NCBI RefSeq assembly: GCF_014639535.1
Contig: NZ_BMGA01000010.1
Span: 53,652-117,651, forward strand
Source of the DNA: Flavobacterium palustre
GTDB lineage: Bacteria > Bacteroidota > Bacteroidia > Flavobacteriales > Flavobacteriaceae
Direction of reading: 5' to 3'
Length of the DNA stretch: 64,000 bases
The notes below the pieces were generated by a model, which was given only the letters and a program-made list of their open reading frames with translations, was not told where the DNA came from and did not search any database. The position numbers were made by a program, and so were the translations under genes. This document shows, in pieces, positions 1-8,556 of the stretch. Within the stretch, counting starts at the first letter, position 1. The number at the start of each line of letters is the position of its first letter.

Positions 1-8
1 GATTTTCG

Positions 9-27
9 AATCCCTCTTTCTCCGCTG
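9..27 (+). repeat. attL: Attachment-site core, copy 1 (tRNA-Ser 3'-end-like), left end of island 1
   Basis: This 19-bp sequence recurs exactly at 32339-32357. Together with the preceding TTCG it reads like the T-loop, T-stem and acceptor 3' strand of a bacterial tRNA-Ser. The five bases before the T-loop cannot pair with the CCCTC stem, so an intact tRNA does not end here. A terminator and an integrase gene follow, which is the usual layout at the integrase-proximal end of an island inserted at a tRNA 3' end. The att role is inferred. Confidence 0.75.
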
Positions 28-47
28 ACTGATTAACAAAAGTCAAC

Positions 48-82
48 AAAACCCTTTAAATCTTATGGTTTAAAGGGTTTTT
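48..82 (+). terminator. Rho-independent terminator after att copy 1
   Basis: A stem of AAAACCCTTTAAA and its complement encloses a loop of about 8 nt and is followed by a T-rich run. It sits 21 nt after the att core, where the terminator of a tRNA gene restored by integration would be expected. Confidence 0.8.
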
Positions 83-120
83 CTTTTTATGCAATGTGCA
101 GAATATTCATTTATTCTCAA

Positions 121-151
121 TACTAAAGGAGCACAATTCGGGGTACATAAA
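121..151 (+). repeat. Putative integrase arm-type site, left (direct repeat of 32257-32287)
   Basis: About 26 of 31 bases match 32257-32287, including a shared GGGGTACATA block. Inside it, GGGGTAC at 140-146 is repeated in inverted form at 167-173. Repeats just inside both ends of an integrative element are typical of arm sites bound by the N-terminal domain of tyrosine integrases. The pairing is seen directly; the binding role is inferred. Confidence 0.6.
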
Positions 152-275
152 TGAGGTTCATTTCAAGTACCCCTATCTGAAGTAAATGAGTATCCGAGCA
201 CAGGTATAGAAGCTGAACATCTTGATTGGCTTCGGTAACAATTTTAACTTAATAATAATTTAAAAGGTTACCACC

Positions 276-1523
276 ATGAACAATCCAATTACAATTCTTT
301 TTTACCTAAAAAGAGCAAAAGCAAATTCAAATGGACTAGTTCCCATATTTCAAAGAATTACCATTAACGGAAAACGATTAGACAACAGTACCGGAAAATT
401 CATAGATCCGACAAACTGGAACGCTGATTTATCCAGATTAAAAGGTAATTCGGCAGAAGCTAGAACAATAAATAGTCATCTTGAAAATTTAAAAGGAAAG
501 ATTTATGAAGCTGAGAAAAAATTAATCTCCCGGGATGAAGAATTAAACATCGAAAATATCCGAAATATACTTTACAATAGTAAGAAACGGGAACATTTAC
601 TGATTCCTATTTTCAAAGAACACAATCGTAAAATAAAAGAATTAATCGGTTTGGAATACGCACCAGGAACACTGGAACGATATGAAACATCCCTAAAACA
701 CACTCAAAATTTCCTAAAATGGAAATATAGTATTTCCGATATCAGTATTGAAAAAATTGATCACGCCTTTATTACCGAATATGAATTCTATTTGCGCAGC
801 GAGCGAAAATGCGCCAATAACACAGCTGTAAAATACATCAAGAACTTTCATAAAATCATCAATCAATGTCTAGCCAATGGATGGCTAGATAAAGATCCTT
901 TTGTAAACTATAAAGCAAAAGTCAAAGAAGTAATTAGGGAGTTCCTAACTGAAAAAGAAATTGAAACAATAATGAATAAAGAGTTTGTTTCTGAGCGTCT
1001 CGAATTAGTCCGTGACATCTTTATTTTCAGCTGCTTTACCGGTTTGGCATATATCGATGTAAAACAACTTACATTGAATAATATTTCGTTAGGAATAGAT
1101 GGAGATAAGTGGATATATAAAAATCGACAAAAAACAGACACAACATCTAAAATACCATTACTCCCTACTGCACAACTTATTCTGGATAAATATGAAAACC
1201 ATCCCGTCTGTAAGAACGAAAAACGACTACTTCCTATCCTGTCCAATCAAAAAATGAATGCTTATTTAAAAGAAATAGCGGATGTATGTGGAATCAAAAA
1301 GGATCTTACCTTTCATATTGCCCGCCATACTTTTGCAACAACGGTAACACTTTCTAATGGTGTCCCTATCGAAACTGTTAGCAAGATGCTTGGTCATACT
1401 AATCTAAAAACTACTCAACATTATGCCAAGATATTAGACAAAAAAATTAGTGAGGACATGCAATTTCTTAAAGATAAATTTAACGTAAAAAGAGATAAAA
1501 TACAACAAAATAAAAATATTTAG
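276..1523 (+). CDS. int: Tyrosine-type site-specific recombinase (island 1 integrase)
   Basis: The 415-aa protein has an N-terminal arm-DNA-binding region (about 1-95), a SAM-like core-binding region (about 110-210) and a C-terminal catalytic domain. The catalytic signatures are FHIARHT (HxxR), LGHTN and the nucleophile-bearing HYAKI. Where classical integrases have TGLR it reads TGLAYIDV, so the first catalytic arginine is not at its usual place, as is common in Bacteroidota recombinases of the IntDOT type. It starts 249 nt after att copy 1, so it probably integrates and excises island 1. RteC-like and excisionase-like genes follow on the same strand. Confidence 0.93.
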   Translation: MNNPITILFYLKRAKANSNGLVPIFQRITINGKRLDNSTGKFIDPTNWNADLSRLKGNSAEARTINSHLENLKGKIYEAEKKLISRDEELNIENIRNILYNSKKREHLLIPIFKEHNRKIKELIGLEYAPGTLERYETSLKHTQNFLKWKYSISDISIEKIDHAFITEYEFYLRSERKCANNTAVKYIKNFHKIINQCLANGWLDKDPFVNYKAKVKEVIREFLTEKEIETIMNKEFVSERLELVRDIFIFSCFTGLAYIDVKQLTLNNISLGIDGDKWIYKNRQKTDTTSKIPLLPTAQLILDKYENHPVCKNEKRLLPILSNQKMNAYLKEIADVCGIKKDLTFHIARHTFATTVTLSNGVPIETVSKMLGHTNLKTTQHYAKILDKKISEDMQFLKDKFNVKRDKIQQNKNI

Positions 1524-1595
1524 TAAGAAATATACATTACAATATTGGGATTTAATACTTAATATTGCCGCATAAACCAATCCAAATAAAAGTTT

Positions 1596-2420
1596 ATGCT
1601 ACCAGACTATAAAACCTACTTTGATCAAATATATTTAGGCTTAAGAGCTTTAAAACAACAGGAAAACAATGGAAATTGCAAAAAGCTAATTCAATATTTA
1701 GAACACCATAAATTGGTGGTCAATAACTGGTTACGCAATTATAACTTTTCAACGGACGAAGAAGAAATAAAATTTTTCAAGAATTATAAGCCTCAATTAA
1801 CCTCTAAAATCATCTATTACAAAATCCGCCAGGATATCTACCTCAACTTACCTAAATCACAGAAAGCAATCTACAAATACTACGACAAACTGCTGGATAA
1901 AAACAATCATGTTCCAACTAAATTAAAACCGTTTTATCGTTATTTAGGAAAGGAATCGACTCACCGGGATACCGAATATTTCTTAAGACGAAATAATATC
2001 TCCGACATCAATGATCAATATCATTTTATTTTTTCAGATGAGCGAACCTGTACAAAAATGGATATTTCAATAGCCATATTAATAGCCCGCGAAAAAATCA
2101 TTAGTCATCTTGAAACCAGGTTGAATGAAATTGAACAACAAACCAAAAATTCTAAATGGATTTCCAATTTGAAATGGACGGGAACCAAAATTGAACTTAT
2201 CGAATTAATTTATTCACTCCAATTTGTAAAGGTTATAAATGCGGGTAATACCGATATCAAAGAAATTGCTGCCGGTATGGAACATTTATTTAACATCGAG
2301 TTAAAACCCCATTTGTACGGAACTTACCAAGATATTAAGAAACGAAAAACAGGACAAACTAAGTTCCTGGACAAAATGTCAATTACCTTACAAACTACCA
2401 TTTTCGACGAAGAAATCTAA
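1596..2420 (+). CDS. rteC: RteC domain protein
   Basis: The 274-aa protein resembles RteC family proteins of Bacteroidota conjugative elements: a helical N-terminal half, a central FKNYKPQL / YYKIRQDIYLN segment, and a C-terminal half with IELIYSL and the conserved tail motif DIKKRKTGQTKFLDKM. In CTnDOT, RteC activates excision genes; here a similar role in island 1 is inferred from its place between the integrase and an excisionase-like gene. A perfect terminator hairpin follows the stop. Confidence 0.85.
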   Translation: MLPDYKTYFDQIYLGLRALKQQENNGNCKKLIQYLEHHKLVVNNWLRNYNFSTDEEEIKFFKNYKPQLTSKIIYYKIRQDIYLNLPKSQKAIYKYYDKLLDKNNHVPTKLKPFYRYLGKESTHRDTEYFLRRNNISDINDQYHFIFSDERTCTKMDISIAILIAREKIISHLETRLNEIEQQTKNSKWISNLKWTGTKIELIELIYSLQFVKVINAGNTDIKEIAAGMEHLFNIELKPHLYGTYQDIKKRKTGQTKFLDKMSITLQTTIFDEEI

Positions 2421-2443
2421 ATCCTTGCCATGCAGGGATTTTT
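2419..2443 (+). terminator. Rho-independent terminator of the rteC gene
   Basis: A 10-bp stem with a 3-nt loop starts at the end of the stop codon and is followed by TTTTATTT. Confidence 0.85.
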
Positions 2444-2588
2444 TATTTCCCCATGTCAACCACATAGGGAAATTTATAATTTTTCAACACTTTGGGCTTT
2501 TAACAGCTTTCAAAATTATCCGTTTACAAACGAATAATCATAAATTACTTTTAAAAATCAACTAGTTACGTTTTTTTAATACAAAATC

Positions 2589-2605
2589 GTTCCCTACTAG
2601 GGAAC
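2589..2605. promoter_or_regulatory. Perfect palindrome, candidate operator upstream of the HTH gene
   Basis: GTTCCCTA-C-TAGGGAAC is a perfect 8+1+8 inverted repeat lying about 65 nt upstream of the excisionase-like gene. A TAGGGAA half-site lies at about 2465. Position and symmetry suggest a dimeric regulator site, possibly autoregulatory; the binding protein is unknown. Confidence 0.5.
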
Positions 2606-2670
2606 ACCTATGGAAATAAATTATTCCAAAAGCCCTTGTTTTGTCTTGTTCAACTTTAAACAAATTCAAA

Positions 2671-2973
2671 ATGAGCTTACATCCTAAAAAACTGTTCCCG
2701 GAAGTCGAAAATATCGAACTATTGAACCACCAGGTCGTTACCAAAAGAGACCTTCTAAATGCTTCTAACATTATTCTCTCTGAATTAAAAGAAATCCTAT
2801 CCATAAAGGAAAAGCCATCCGAATGGTTGCGTTCAACCGAAGTTCGTAAAATATTAAAAATATCCAGCGGAACGCTCCAAACACTTCGTATCAGTGGTGC
2901 TTTAAATTACACCAAAATTGGAGGCACCTTGTACTACAAATACGAAGACCTCGAGAAATTACTCAATCAATAA
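2671..2973 (+). CDS. Excisionase-like helix-turn-helix protein
   Basis: This is a 100-aa protein from this ATG; an in-frame ATG at 2641 would add 10 residues. The C-terminal half (WLRSTEVRKILKISSGTLQTL, then a YYKYEDLEKLL tail) is the MerR-like HTH_17 fold used by excisionases and small regulators of Bacteroidota mobile elements. The N-terminal half is a short helix with many charged residues. It is probably a recombination directionality factor or regulator of island 1. Confidence 0.75.
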   Translation: MSLHPKKLFPEVENIELLNHQVVTKRDLLNASNIILSELKEILSIKEKPSEWLRSTEVRKILKISSGTLQTLRISGALNYTKIGGTLYYKYEDLEKLLNQ

Positions 2974-3025
2974 AATAAGACGAAAAAGTCTTAACACTTA
3001 ATTCTGTCATCTTAATACTTGAGTT

Positions 3026-3946
3026 ATGAACTACATTAAACATCTCACTGGCTTTTTCATTAAATCCAATCAGGATCTAAGCATCACTCCAACTCACATC
3101 AGTTTGTATCTGGCATTATTTCAAAGATGGAATCTAAACCGCTTTAAAAATCCAATTCTAATCTCCAGAGAAGAAATGATGCTTACTGCTAAAATAAAAT
3201 CCAAAGCCACTTACCATAAATGTATTAAGGAGCTGCATGATAAAAAATATATTATTTACAAACCATCCTATAATCCTTATACCGGCAGCGAAGTAATCTT
3301 ACCCGATTTATCTTTAAATGCAATAGACAGCCATGGTGTTAACGATTCAATTACAGAGATTACCATACCAGATATTGAACCAAACCTGTTCAATTCAGAA
3401 CAAACAAGTACAAAAGATGAACCTATGAAGTTCAATAAATGTGTAACTAGTTCAAATAATGAGTTTAGCGAACCATTAAATGAACCAACACCCCCTAAAA
3501 AAGACACAAAAAAAGACTTAACCGTACTAAATTTTGACAGCACCATACCAAATTTTGACCGAACCGTACTAAAAAATGGTATCTATAATAAAACTAATAT
3601 AAACACTAATAAAACTATAAGTGCACCCACCCAAAAAAAGGAAAAAAATAAAACCAGTTCAATAAATGAAAAAGTACCTCCAAACTTAGATGCTGTTAAA
3701 AATTATTTCAAAGAAAAAAATATCCGCGAACTGGAAGCCGAAAAGTTTTTCAACTATTATAATTCCAATGGCTGGCTCATAGGTGGTAAAACGCCAATGA
3801 AAGATTGGAAAGCAGCAGTACGAAATTGGATCTTAAACCTGGAAAAGTTCAATAACAATCAAAACCTTCAAACAAATCCAAATCCAAACTTAAAACCTAA
3901 TAATCTCAACGTCTCTAACAACAAAGACTATGCCGAACCGCTATAA
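3026..3946 (+). CDS. Putative replication/regulatory protein of the mobile element
   Basis: The 306-aa protein has an N-terminal region (about 1-95) that looks like a winged helix: THISLYLALFQRWN, then a helix with SKATYHKCIKELHDKKYI. A low-complexity linker rich in Asn, Thr and Lys spans about 100-215. The C-terminal block contains YFKEKN, KFFNYYNSNGW and DWKAAVRNWI, as seen at the end of replication-initiator-like proteins of Flavobacteria and Bacteroides mobile elements. I place it by architecture and by the DnaC-like gene that follows; the exact role is unproven. Confidence 0.6.
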   Translation: MNYIKHLTGFFIKSNQDLSITPTHISLYLALFQRWNLNRFKNPILISREEMMLTAKIKSKATYHKCIKELHDKKYIIYKPSYNPYTGSEVILPDLSLNAIDSHGVNDSITEITIPDIEPNLFNSEQTSTKDEPMKFNKCVTSSNNEFSEPLNEPTPPKKDTKKDLTVLNFDSTIPNFDRTVLKNGIYNKTNINTNKTISAPTQKKEKNKTSSINEKVPPNLDAVKNYFKEKNIRELEAEKFFNYYNSNGWLIGGKTPMKDWKAAVRNWILNLEKFNNNQNLQTNPNPNLKPNNLNVSNNKDYAEPL

Positions 3947-3972
3947 TCTGAACTCATAGCCAAAACATGTCA

Positions 3973-4057
3973 TCTCGAGCGAAGTCGAGAGACCACAACC
4001 CACAACTTGTCACCCTGAGCTTATCGAAGGGCATAACCCATCCCGATAGCTATCGGG
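3973..4057. repeat. Cluster of short palindromic, REP-like elements
   Basis: Three hairpin-forming blocks lie side by side between two mobility genes: TCTCGA/TCGAGA (3973-3990), a GTCACCCTGAGC block (4009-4031) and a perfect 16-bp palindrome CCCGATAGCTATCGGG (4042-4057). GTCACCCTGAGC recurs at 28831-28842 in the same island. These resemble dispersed intergenic repeats common in Bacteroidota genomes. Confidence 0.6.
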
Positions 4058-4058
4058 A

Positions 4059-4128
4059 CTCATAACCCACAACCCACAACCCACAACCCACAACTCATAA
4101 CTCATAACTCATAACTCATAACTCATAA
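4059..4128. repeat. Heptanucleotide tandem repeat, 10 units
   Basis: Ten exact 7-bp units run in three blocks: one CTCATAA, four CCCACAA, five CTCATAA. The array ends 5 nt before the ATG of the ATPase gene, so unit number sets the spacing between any promoter and that start. Confidence 0.9.
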
Positions 4129-4133
4129 CTCAC

Positions 4134-4778
4134 ATGACCTACTACGACACCTACCATATCGCCAACAATACCAAAATTTTTGAACCACGAAAATGTTTTC
4201 AATTCCTGGAACAACAAGGAAAAGAAATGTTCAATTCCAATTTCAAAATCCATAGTTACGACTATCCAACTATTTACAAGCTACTGATTTATGCTATTAG
4301 AGACCAAAAGGTTGCTCTAGAGTTAGGAATTGACCTCAACAAAGGAATTATGCTTTCGGGACCAATTGGATGCGGAAAAACCTCATTAATGCACCTGATA
4401 AAACCTTTTATCCATCAAAAAAATGAATACAAAATCAAAACCACCAGACAAATTTCCTTCGAATTTGCTAAATCCGGTTACGAAATCCTTAGTCAGTACA
4501 CCTATAAAAACCCGAACCAAAACCGTTTGACCGGCTATTGTTTTGACGACCTTGGTGCCGAACAACAAATCAAACATTTCGGTAATGACTGTAACGTTAT
4601 GGCCGAAATCCTAATCACACGCTATGAAGAATTCATCGCCAATGGTTCGATTACTCACATAACAACCAATCTTTCTGCTTCTGAAATTGAAAAAGCTTAT
4701 GGAAATCGGGTTCGTTCAAGATTGAGACAAATGTTTAATTTGATAGCTTTTGACAAAGAAGCAAAAGATAAACGATAA
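4134..4778 (+). CDS. DnaC/IstB-like AAA+ ATPase
   Basis: In this 214-aa protein, Walker A is GPIGCGKTS, Walker B is CFDDLGAE, a sensor block reads THITTNLSA, and the tail YGNRVRSRLRQMF holds the likely arginine finger, all as in helicase-loader DnaC-type ATPases. It lacks the zinc-binding start of cellular DnaC. Beside the putative replication protein upstream, it probably supports element replication or mobilisation. The 7-bp repeats abut its start. Confidence 0.8.
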   Translation: MTYYDTYHIANNTKIFEPRKCFQFLEQQGKEMFNSNFKIHSYDYPTIYKLLIYAIRDQKVALELGIDLNKGIMLSGPIGCGKTSLMHLIKPFIHQKNEYKIKTTRQISFEFAKSGYEILSQYTYKNPNQNRLTGYCFDDLGAEQQIKHFGNDCNVMAEILITRYEEFIANGSITHITTNLSASEIEKAYGNRVRSRLRQMFNLIAFDKEAKDKR

Positions 4779-4911
4779 GGTTGAACATTTATGAACTCCG
4801 AAAAAAAACAATATAAAACAGTGAATAAATGTTCAATTTGAAACCTTCCATCTGATCACTGGAAAATGAGAATTTTAAAGCAGATGCCTTTTTATAAACA
4901 TAAAGAGGCTT

Positions 4912-5169
4912 TTGATAAACTGTACAATATTCTATATTCAAACCAACAACTCTAACACTGACTTTAAGTGGGTGAATAATTTATCCGAAAAACAAATTAT
5001 AATTATCAAAGCCATTCATGGTGACAGTAAAATAAAAAAATCTGTTTTAATGCAAATGACTGATTTCAGTGCAACTGCATTGGATAATAATTTGGAAATC
5101 CTTAAAAAAAAGAAGGGTTCTTGGAGCTTGAAGGAACTAAGGACAGTGTTTGGATTTTGCATTACATAA
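4912..5169 (+). pseudogene. Remnant of a winged-helix protein
   Basis: An 85-codon frame whose part from about 4978 (LSEKQIIIIKAI ... SVLMQMTDFSATALDNNLEILKKK) looks like the C-terminal winged helix of larger ATP-binding regulators. The N-terminal part is not convincing, and the gene expected after the DnaC-like gene in such elements (mobilisation proteins) is missing. I read it as the decayed end of a deleted gene. A free-standing small protein cannot be excluded. Confidence 0.4.
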
Positions 5170-5210
5170 ATCTAAAAGTGGGTAAATAATCCATTTTTTT
5201 AATTATCTGT

Positions 5211-5258
5211 CCCGTTCTAAAATAACAATCTTTTTAGCTATCATTATTTTAAAACGGG
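5211..5258. terminator. Long imperfect inverted repeat between mobility module and cargo
   Basis: CCCGTTCTAAAATAA pairs with TTATTTTAAAACGGG with one mismatch around an 18-nt loop; T-rich sequence follows on the plus strand. It probably ends transcription between the mobility module and the convergent minus-strand cargo. Confidence 0.6.
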
Positions 5259-5327
5259 ATATTTCTTTCTATACCAAAGGAACATTATAAAAATGCTTAT
5301 TCATAAAAAAATCTCTTAAAATATGAT

Positions 5328-7124
5328 TTAATTTTGTAGCGGCTTCTCTTTAGAATAAAACTCTTTCAGCACAAACCACGCTTTTTTCTTTTCTCCCTTA
5401 TCAGAGAGTAACCCCTTACGATTCCATCCTTTTTGGAAAGTGGGATGCAAGCGAAGTGGCGATTGAAAATCGGCTAAAATCCACGGACAGGTACCACGTA
5501 AAAATGGAATGCGTTTCAGCATCGTAATCTGATCTTTATAAAATTGTTCCATGTATTCTTCACTCCACGAACTGGCCACATCTGCAGCACCATGATTTTC
5601 ATACAAGGCTTCACAGCCAAATTCACTCATAATAACCGGTTTCTCGTATTTAGATACCCATTCAATTTCGGACGGTGATTTAAACCAAGGTTTGTACCAA
5701 CCTATGTATTCATTGATACCAATCACATCTAGTGAATTAATCAGATCATCTTCAATGACAACTTTGTTTCCAACATATTTTATATTATTGAAAGCTGCCG
5801 AAATAAGACGAGTATTATCTATACTTCGACAAAGCATAGCCATATTAGAAATCGCCTGAGTACGATTTTTAGATCCTTGTGGAGTTTCGTTCGCCATACT
5901 CCAGGTTATTATTCCACAACGGTTTTTATCGCGTCTTAAAATTTCTTTCAGTTGCAAATTCATCAGCTGTTGTGTAGGTTCTTTGTCAAAACTAATTGAC
6001 TGGAAAACGGGAACTTCTTCCCAAATCATAAAGCCCATACGTTCGGCCATGCGTACCATATTCTCGTTATGAGGATAATGAGAGGTTCGTATAAAGTTAC
6101 ACCCCAATTCTTTTGCCCAAGTGAGTAACATAAGTGCATCCTCCTCGGAATAAGCACGACCTTTACGTTGTGGCACTTCTTCGTGAATGTTTACCCCTTT
6201 TAAAAATACTGACTCTCCGTTTAGTAAAATGTCGGTTCCTTTAGTTTCAATGCTTCGAAATCCTATTGCTTCTGACACAGCATCACTTTCACAACTAATT
6301 TTTACCTGATACAATTTCGGATTTTTTGGATTCCAAAGCGATAATTTAGCGGGAAATTTTATTGCTGCATAGCCTTCAGCATTGGTTTTCAAAACCAAAT
6401 TGATTTTTGCTTCTGGGATTTGTACTTTAACTTGCTGGGCTGATGTTACTCCTGCTAACTTTATATATCCTGACACTATGTTTTTCGAACCTTTCTCCAG
6501 TTGAATAAAATAATCATCAATATAAACCGAAGGCGTTTCTACTAACCTTACATCACGTGTGATTCCACCATAATTCAACCAATCGTAACCTGTAGCTGGC
6601 ACACCATCTTTTTGTCGCTCATTGTTAACGCGTACAATAATCGAATTTTCACCGTCTTTTATCTTATCAGTAATTTCAAATTGAAAAGGAGTAAAACCTC
6701 CTTCATGACTACCAATTTTTTCCGAATTCAAAAAAACATCAGTGATATAGTTGGCAGCATCAAAATACAGGAACAAACGTTTACCAGCCTGTTTTTGAGC
6801 AACAAAAGTTTTCTTGTACCAAACTGTCGATTCGTAGTTTTTAAGTTCCGGCAATTGCGAATTGATATCTCCCGGCACATTAAAAACGGGTCCACCATCA
6901 AATGAATATTCATAAAAATCTGATTTTTCAACAGGCTTCTTGTCTTTATATAGAGCCTTCCATGATTTAATTCCAACGTCGTAAGGATCTATGATGACTT
7001 GCCATTTACCGTTAAGGCTTGTTTGCTTTCGAGCGGGAATATTAGTCATAAAATCCTGTGCAGAAAGAAACGTGCATTTAAATAAAATTAAAAGTAATAA
7101 AAGCCTACAGCTATATTTTTTCAT
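5328..7124 (-). CDS. GH2 beta-glucuronidase-like glycosidase
   Basis: This 598-aa protein has a signal peptide (about 1-22), an N-terminal sugar-binding sandwich (about 35-195, with DWLNYGGITRDV), an Ig-like domain (about 200-290) and a TIM barrel. The acid/base is E413 in SMANET and the nucleophile E501 in MSEFGCE. Near the end, GWNRKG holds N568-x-K570, matching the NxK motif of beta-glucuronidases that reads the uronate carboxylate. Cleavage of terminal beta-GlcA from arabinogalactan or pectin side chains in the periplasm is therefore likely. It is the last gene of the pectin cargo. Confidence 0.82.
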   Translation of the reverse strand: MKKYSCRLLLLLILFKCTFLSAQDFMTNIPARKQTSLNGKWQVIIDPYDVGIKSWKALYKDKKPVEKSDFYEYSFDGGPVFNVPGDINSQLPELKNYESTVWYKKTFVAQKQAGKRLFLYFDAANYITDVFLNSEKIGSHEGGFTPFQFEITDKIKDGENSIIVRVNNERQKDGVPATGYDWLNYGGITRDVRLVETPSVYIDDYFIQLEKGSKNIVSGYIKLAGVTSAQQVKVQIPEAKINLVLKTNAEGYAAIKFPAKLSLWNPKNPKLYQVKISCESDAVSEAIGFRSIETKGTDILLNGESVFLKGVNIHEEVPQRKGRAYSEEDALMLLTWAKELGCNFIRTSHYPHNENMVRMAERMGFMIWEEVPVFQSISFDKEPTQQLMNLQLKEILRRDKNRCGIITWSMANETPQGSKNRTQAISNMAMLCRSIDNTRLISAAFNNIKYVGNKVVIEDDLINSLDVIGINEYIGWYKPWFKSPSEIEWVSKYEKPVIMSEFGCEALYENHGAADVASSWSEEYMEQFYKDQITMLKRIPFLRGTCPWILADFQSPLRLHPTFQKGWNRKGLLSDKGEKKKAWFVLKEFYSKEKPLQN

Positions 7125-7388
7125 GGGAAAATAGATTTATTATATTATAGATTTTATATAAGAAAAGACAGCAGTATGTTATTTAACGACTCACTATTAA
7201 TTTATTTTTACTGTTGTCTCAGCTAACTTTAGAACAAATAAGAATCTTACAAATTAAGACTAATTTTCAAATAGATTTGATAGAACATATCACTATTTAG
7301 ATGGATTATATTACTATAATCTCCAACTTCATAACAGCCAATAAAGTCCTTATTTTACCCAAAGTAGAAACCTTTAACACTAAAACTA

Positions 7389-7432
7389 AAAGAATCTCAG
7401 TTAAAAGGCTACGCTTTTAATTGAGTTTCTTT
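7389..7432. terminator. Long inverted repeat between GH43 and GH2 genes
   Basis: Two 19-nt arms match at 17 positions around a 6-nt loop. The hairpin lies in the 347-nt gap after the GH43 stop. It could be a terminator, an mRNA-stabilising hairpin or a repeat element. Nothing else is recognised in 7125-7471. Confidence 0.55.
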
Positions 7433-7471
7433 ATCAAAACGAGTAACGTTTTTTTCAGAACCAGACAATCA

Positions 7472-8479
7472 TTAATCCTTCCTTAAAATGCTTGTCTCTC
7501 CGGTTTTTACATTAATTTTCCATGGTTTCGGCTCTGGCAACCAAAGCTTCCCCCCTCCAATTTCCAAAGGCATCCACAGGTAACGTGAATCCCATTGTGT
7601 GTCCGGTTTCCAAATATCACCCGTAAATAGTACTGTAGTTTTCTTGGAGCCAACCACTTTTATCAGCATAGACGATTGTGAGTCGTAGGTCTTTGTTTCT
7701 ACAGGAGCTATATCTTTAAATTCTGTCCAAGGTCCTTCAAGCGAAGTAGCAGTTGCATATTTATTTGGATTTGGTTTCCAACCAGTAAGACCTGAACCTA
7801 AGCAATAATACAAACCTTTGTAATTTACAATAGCTCCACCTTCTATTCGGGCTTTTATAAGTGACATGTTCTTTTCAACGTCCATATAATCATCTGAAAG
7901 TCGGGCTATACGAAAACCACCACTCGGACGATCTTCAAAAATGATATAGGCTGTGCCATCATCGTCAATAAATTGACCAATATCCCTGCTTTCAAATCCC
8001 AGTGGTCGAAAACGTCTCACATATTGAAACGGCCCGGTTGGTTTATCGCTTACCGCTATTCCCATATTTGCCAGTTTATAATTGACATCAATATGTAAGT
8101 ACATCACATATTTCTTCGTCTTTTTGTTAAAATAAACCTTTGGTCTTTCCAACACCCAATTGGAAGAAAGCGAATCGGGAGCAGCCATTTTCAAGACATT
8201 ACCTTTAAATTTCCAGTTAGTTAAGTCTTTAGATGAATAACAACTTACATAGCGATACTGAGGATCTAGATCTTTTGCCCTACTTTCACCATACCAATAA
8301 TAAGTGTTTTTAATTTTGGTAATTCCACCACCATGAGCTTGTATGTGATTCCCATCGGTATCTGGCCAAATTTCACCAGGATGAATACTCTTTTGTTTTT
8401 GTGCCATTACACTTGTACAAAAAGTGACTATAAAAAGCGCAAGAAAGAAATGTGTGTTTTTTAATAAAATATTCTTCAT
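7472..8479 (-). CDS. GH43 glycosidase, probably exo-beta-1,3-galactanase type
   Basis: The 335-aa protein has a signal peptide (about 1-26) and one five-bladed propeller. The start of the domain reads IQAHGGGI followed by YYWYGES, the pattern of the GH43_24/34-type subfamilies, in which the usual catalytic-base Asp near the N-terminus is absent. A glutamate in ARIEGGAIV is a good acid candidate. GH43_24 enzymes remove galactose from beta-1,3-galactan, so this gene points to type II arabinogalactan side chains. Subfamily assignment is by eye. Confidence 0.75.
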   Translation of the reverse strand: MKNILLKNTHFFLALFIVTFCTSVMAQKQKSIHPGEIWPDTDGNHIQAHGGGITKIKNTYYWYGESRAKDLDPQYRYVSCYSSKDLTNWKFKGNVLKMAAPDSLSSNWVLERPKVYFNKKTKKYVMYLHIDVNYKLANMGIAVSDKPTGPFQYVRRFRPLGFESRDIGQFIDDDGTAYIIFEDRPSGGFRIARLSDDYMDVEKNMSLIKARIEGGAIVNYKGLYYCLGSGLTGWKPNPNKYATATSLEGPWTEFKDIAPVETKTYDSQSSMLIKVVGSKKTTVLFTGDIWKPDTQWDSRYLWMPLEIGGGKLWLPEPKPWKINVKTGETSILRKD

Positions 8480-8556
8480 GTTTTATTTTTTGTATAATTG
8501 CAAAATAATTTTTATTACTACTATTTTTATTTAGCTCGATATTAAAAAGATACTCA

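Noticed and set aside
1-25. 3' end of a functional tRNA-Ser gene
   Set aside because: The bases before the T-loop do not pair with the CCCTC strand, so only the att-like part is supported.
2562-2804. 80-codon minus-strand frame
   Set aside because: Antisense to the HTH gene and across its palindrome; no domain features.
4059-4128. CRISPR array
   Set aside because: Units are 7 bp with no spacers and there are no cas genes; it is a simple tandem repeat.
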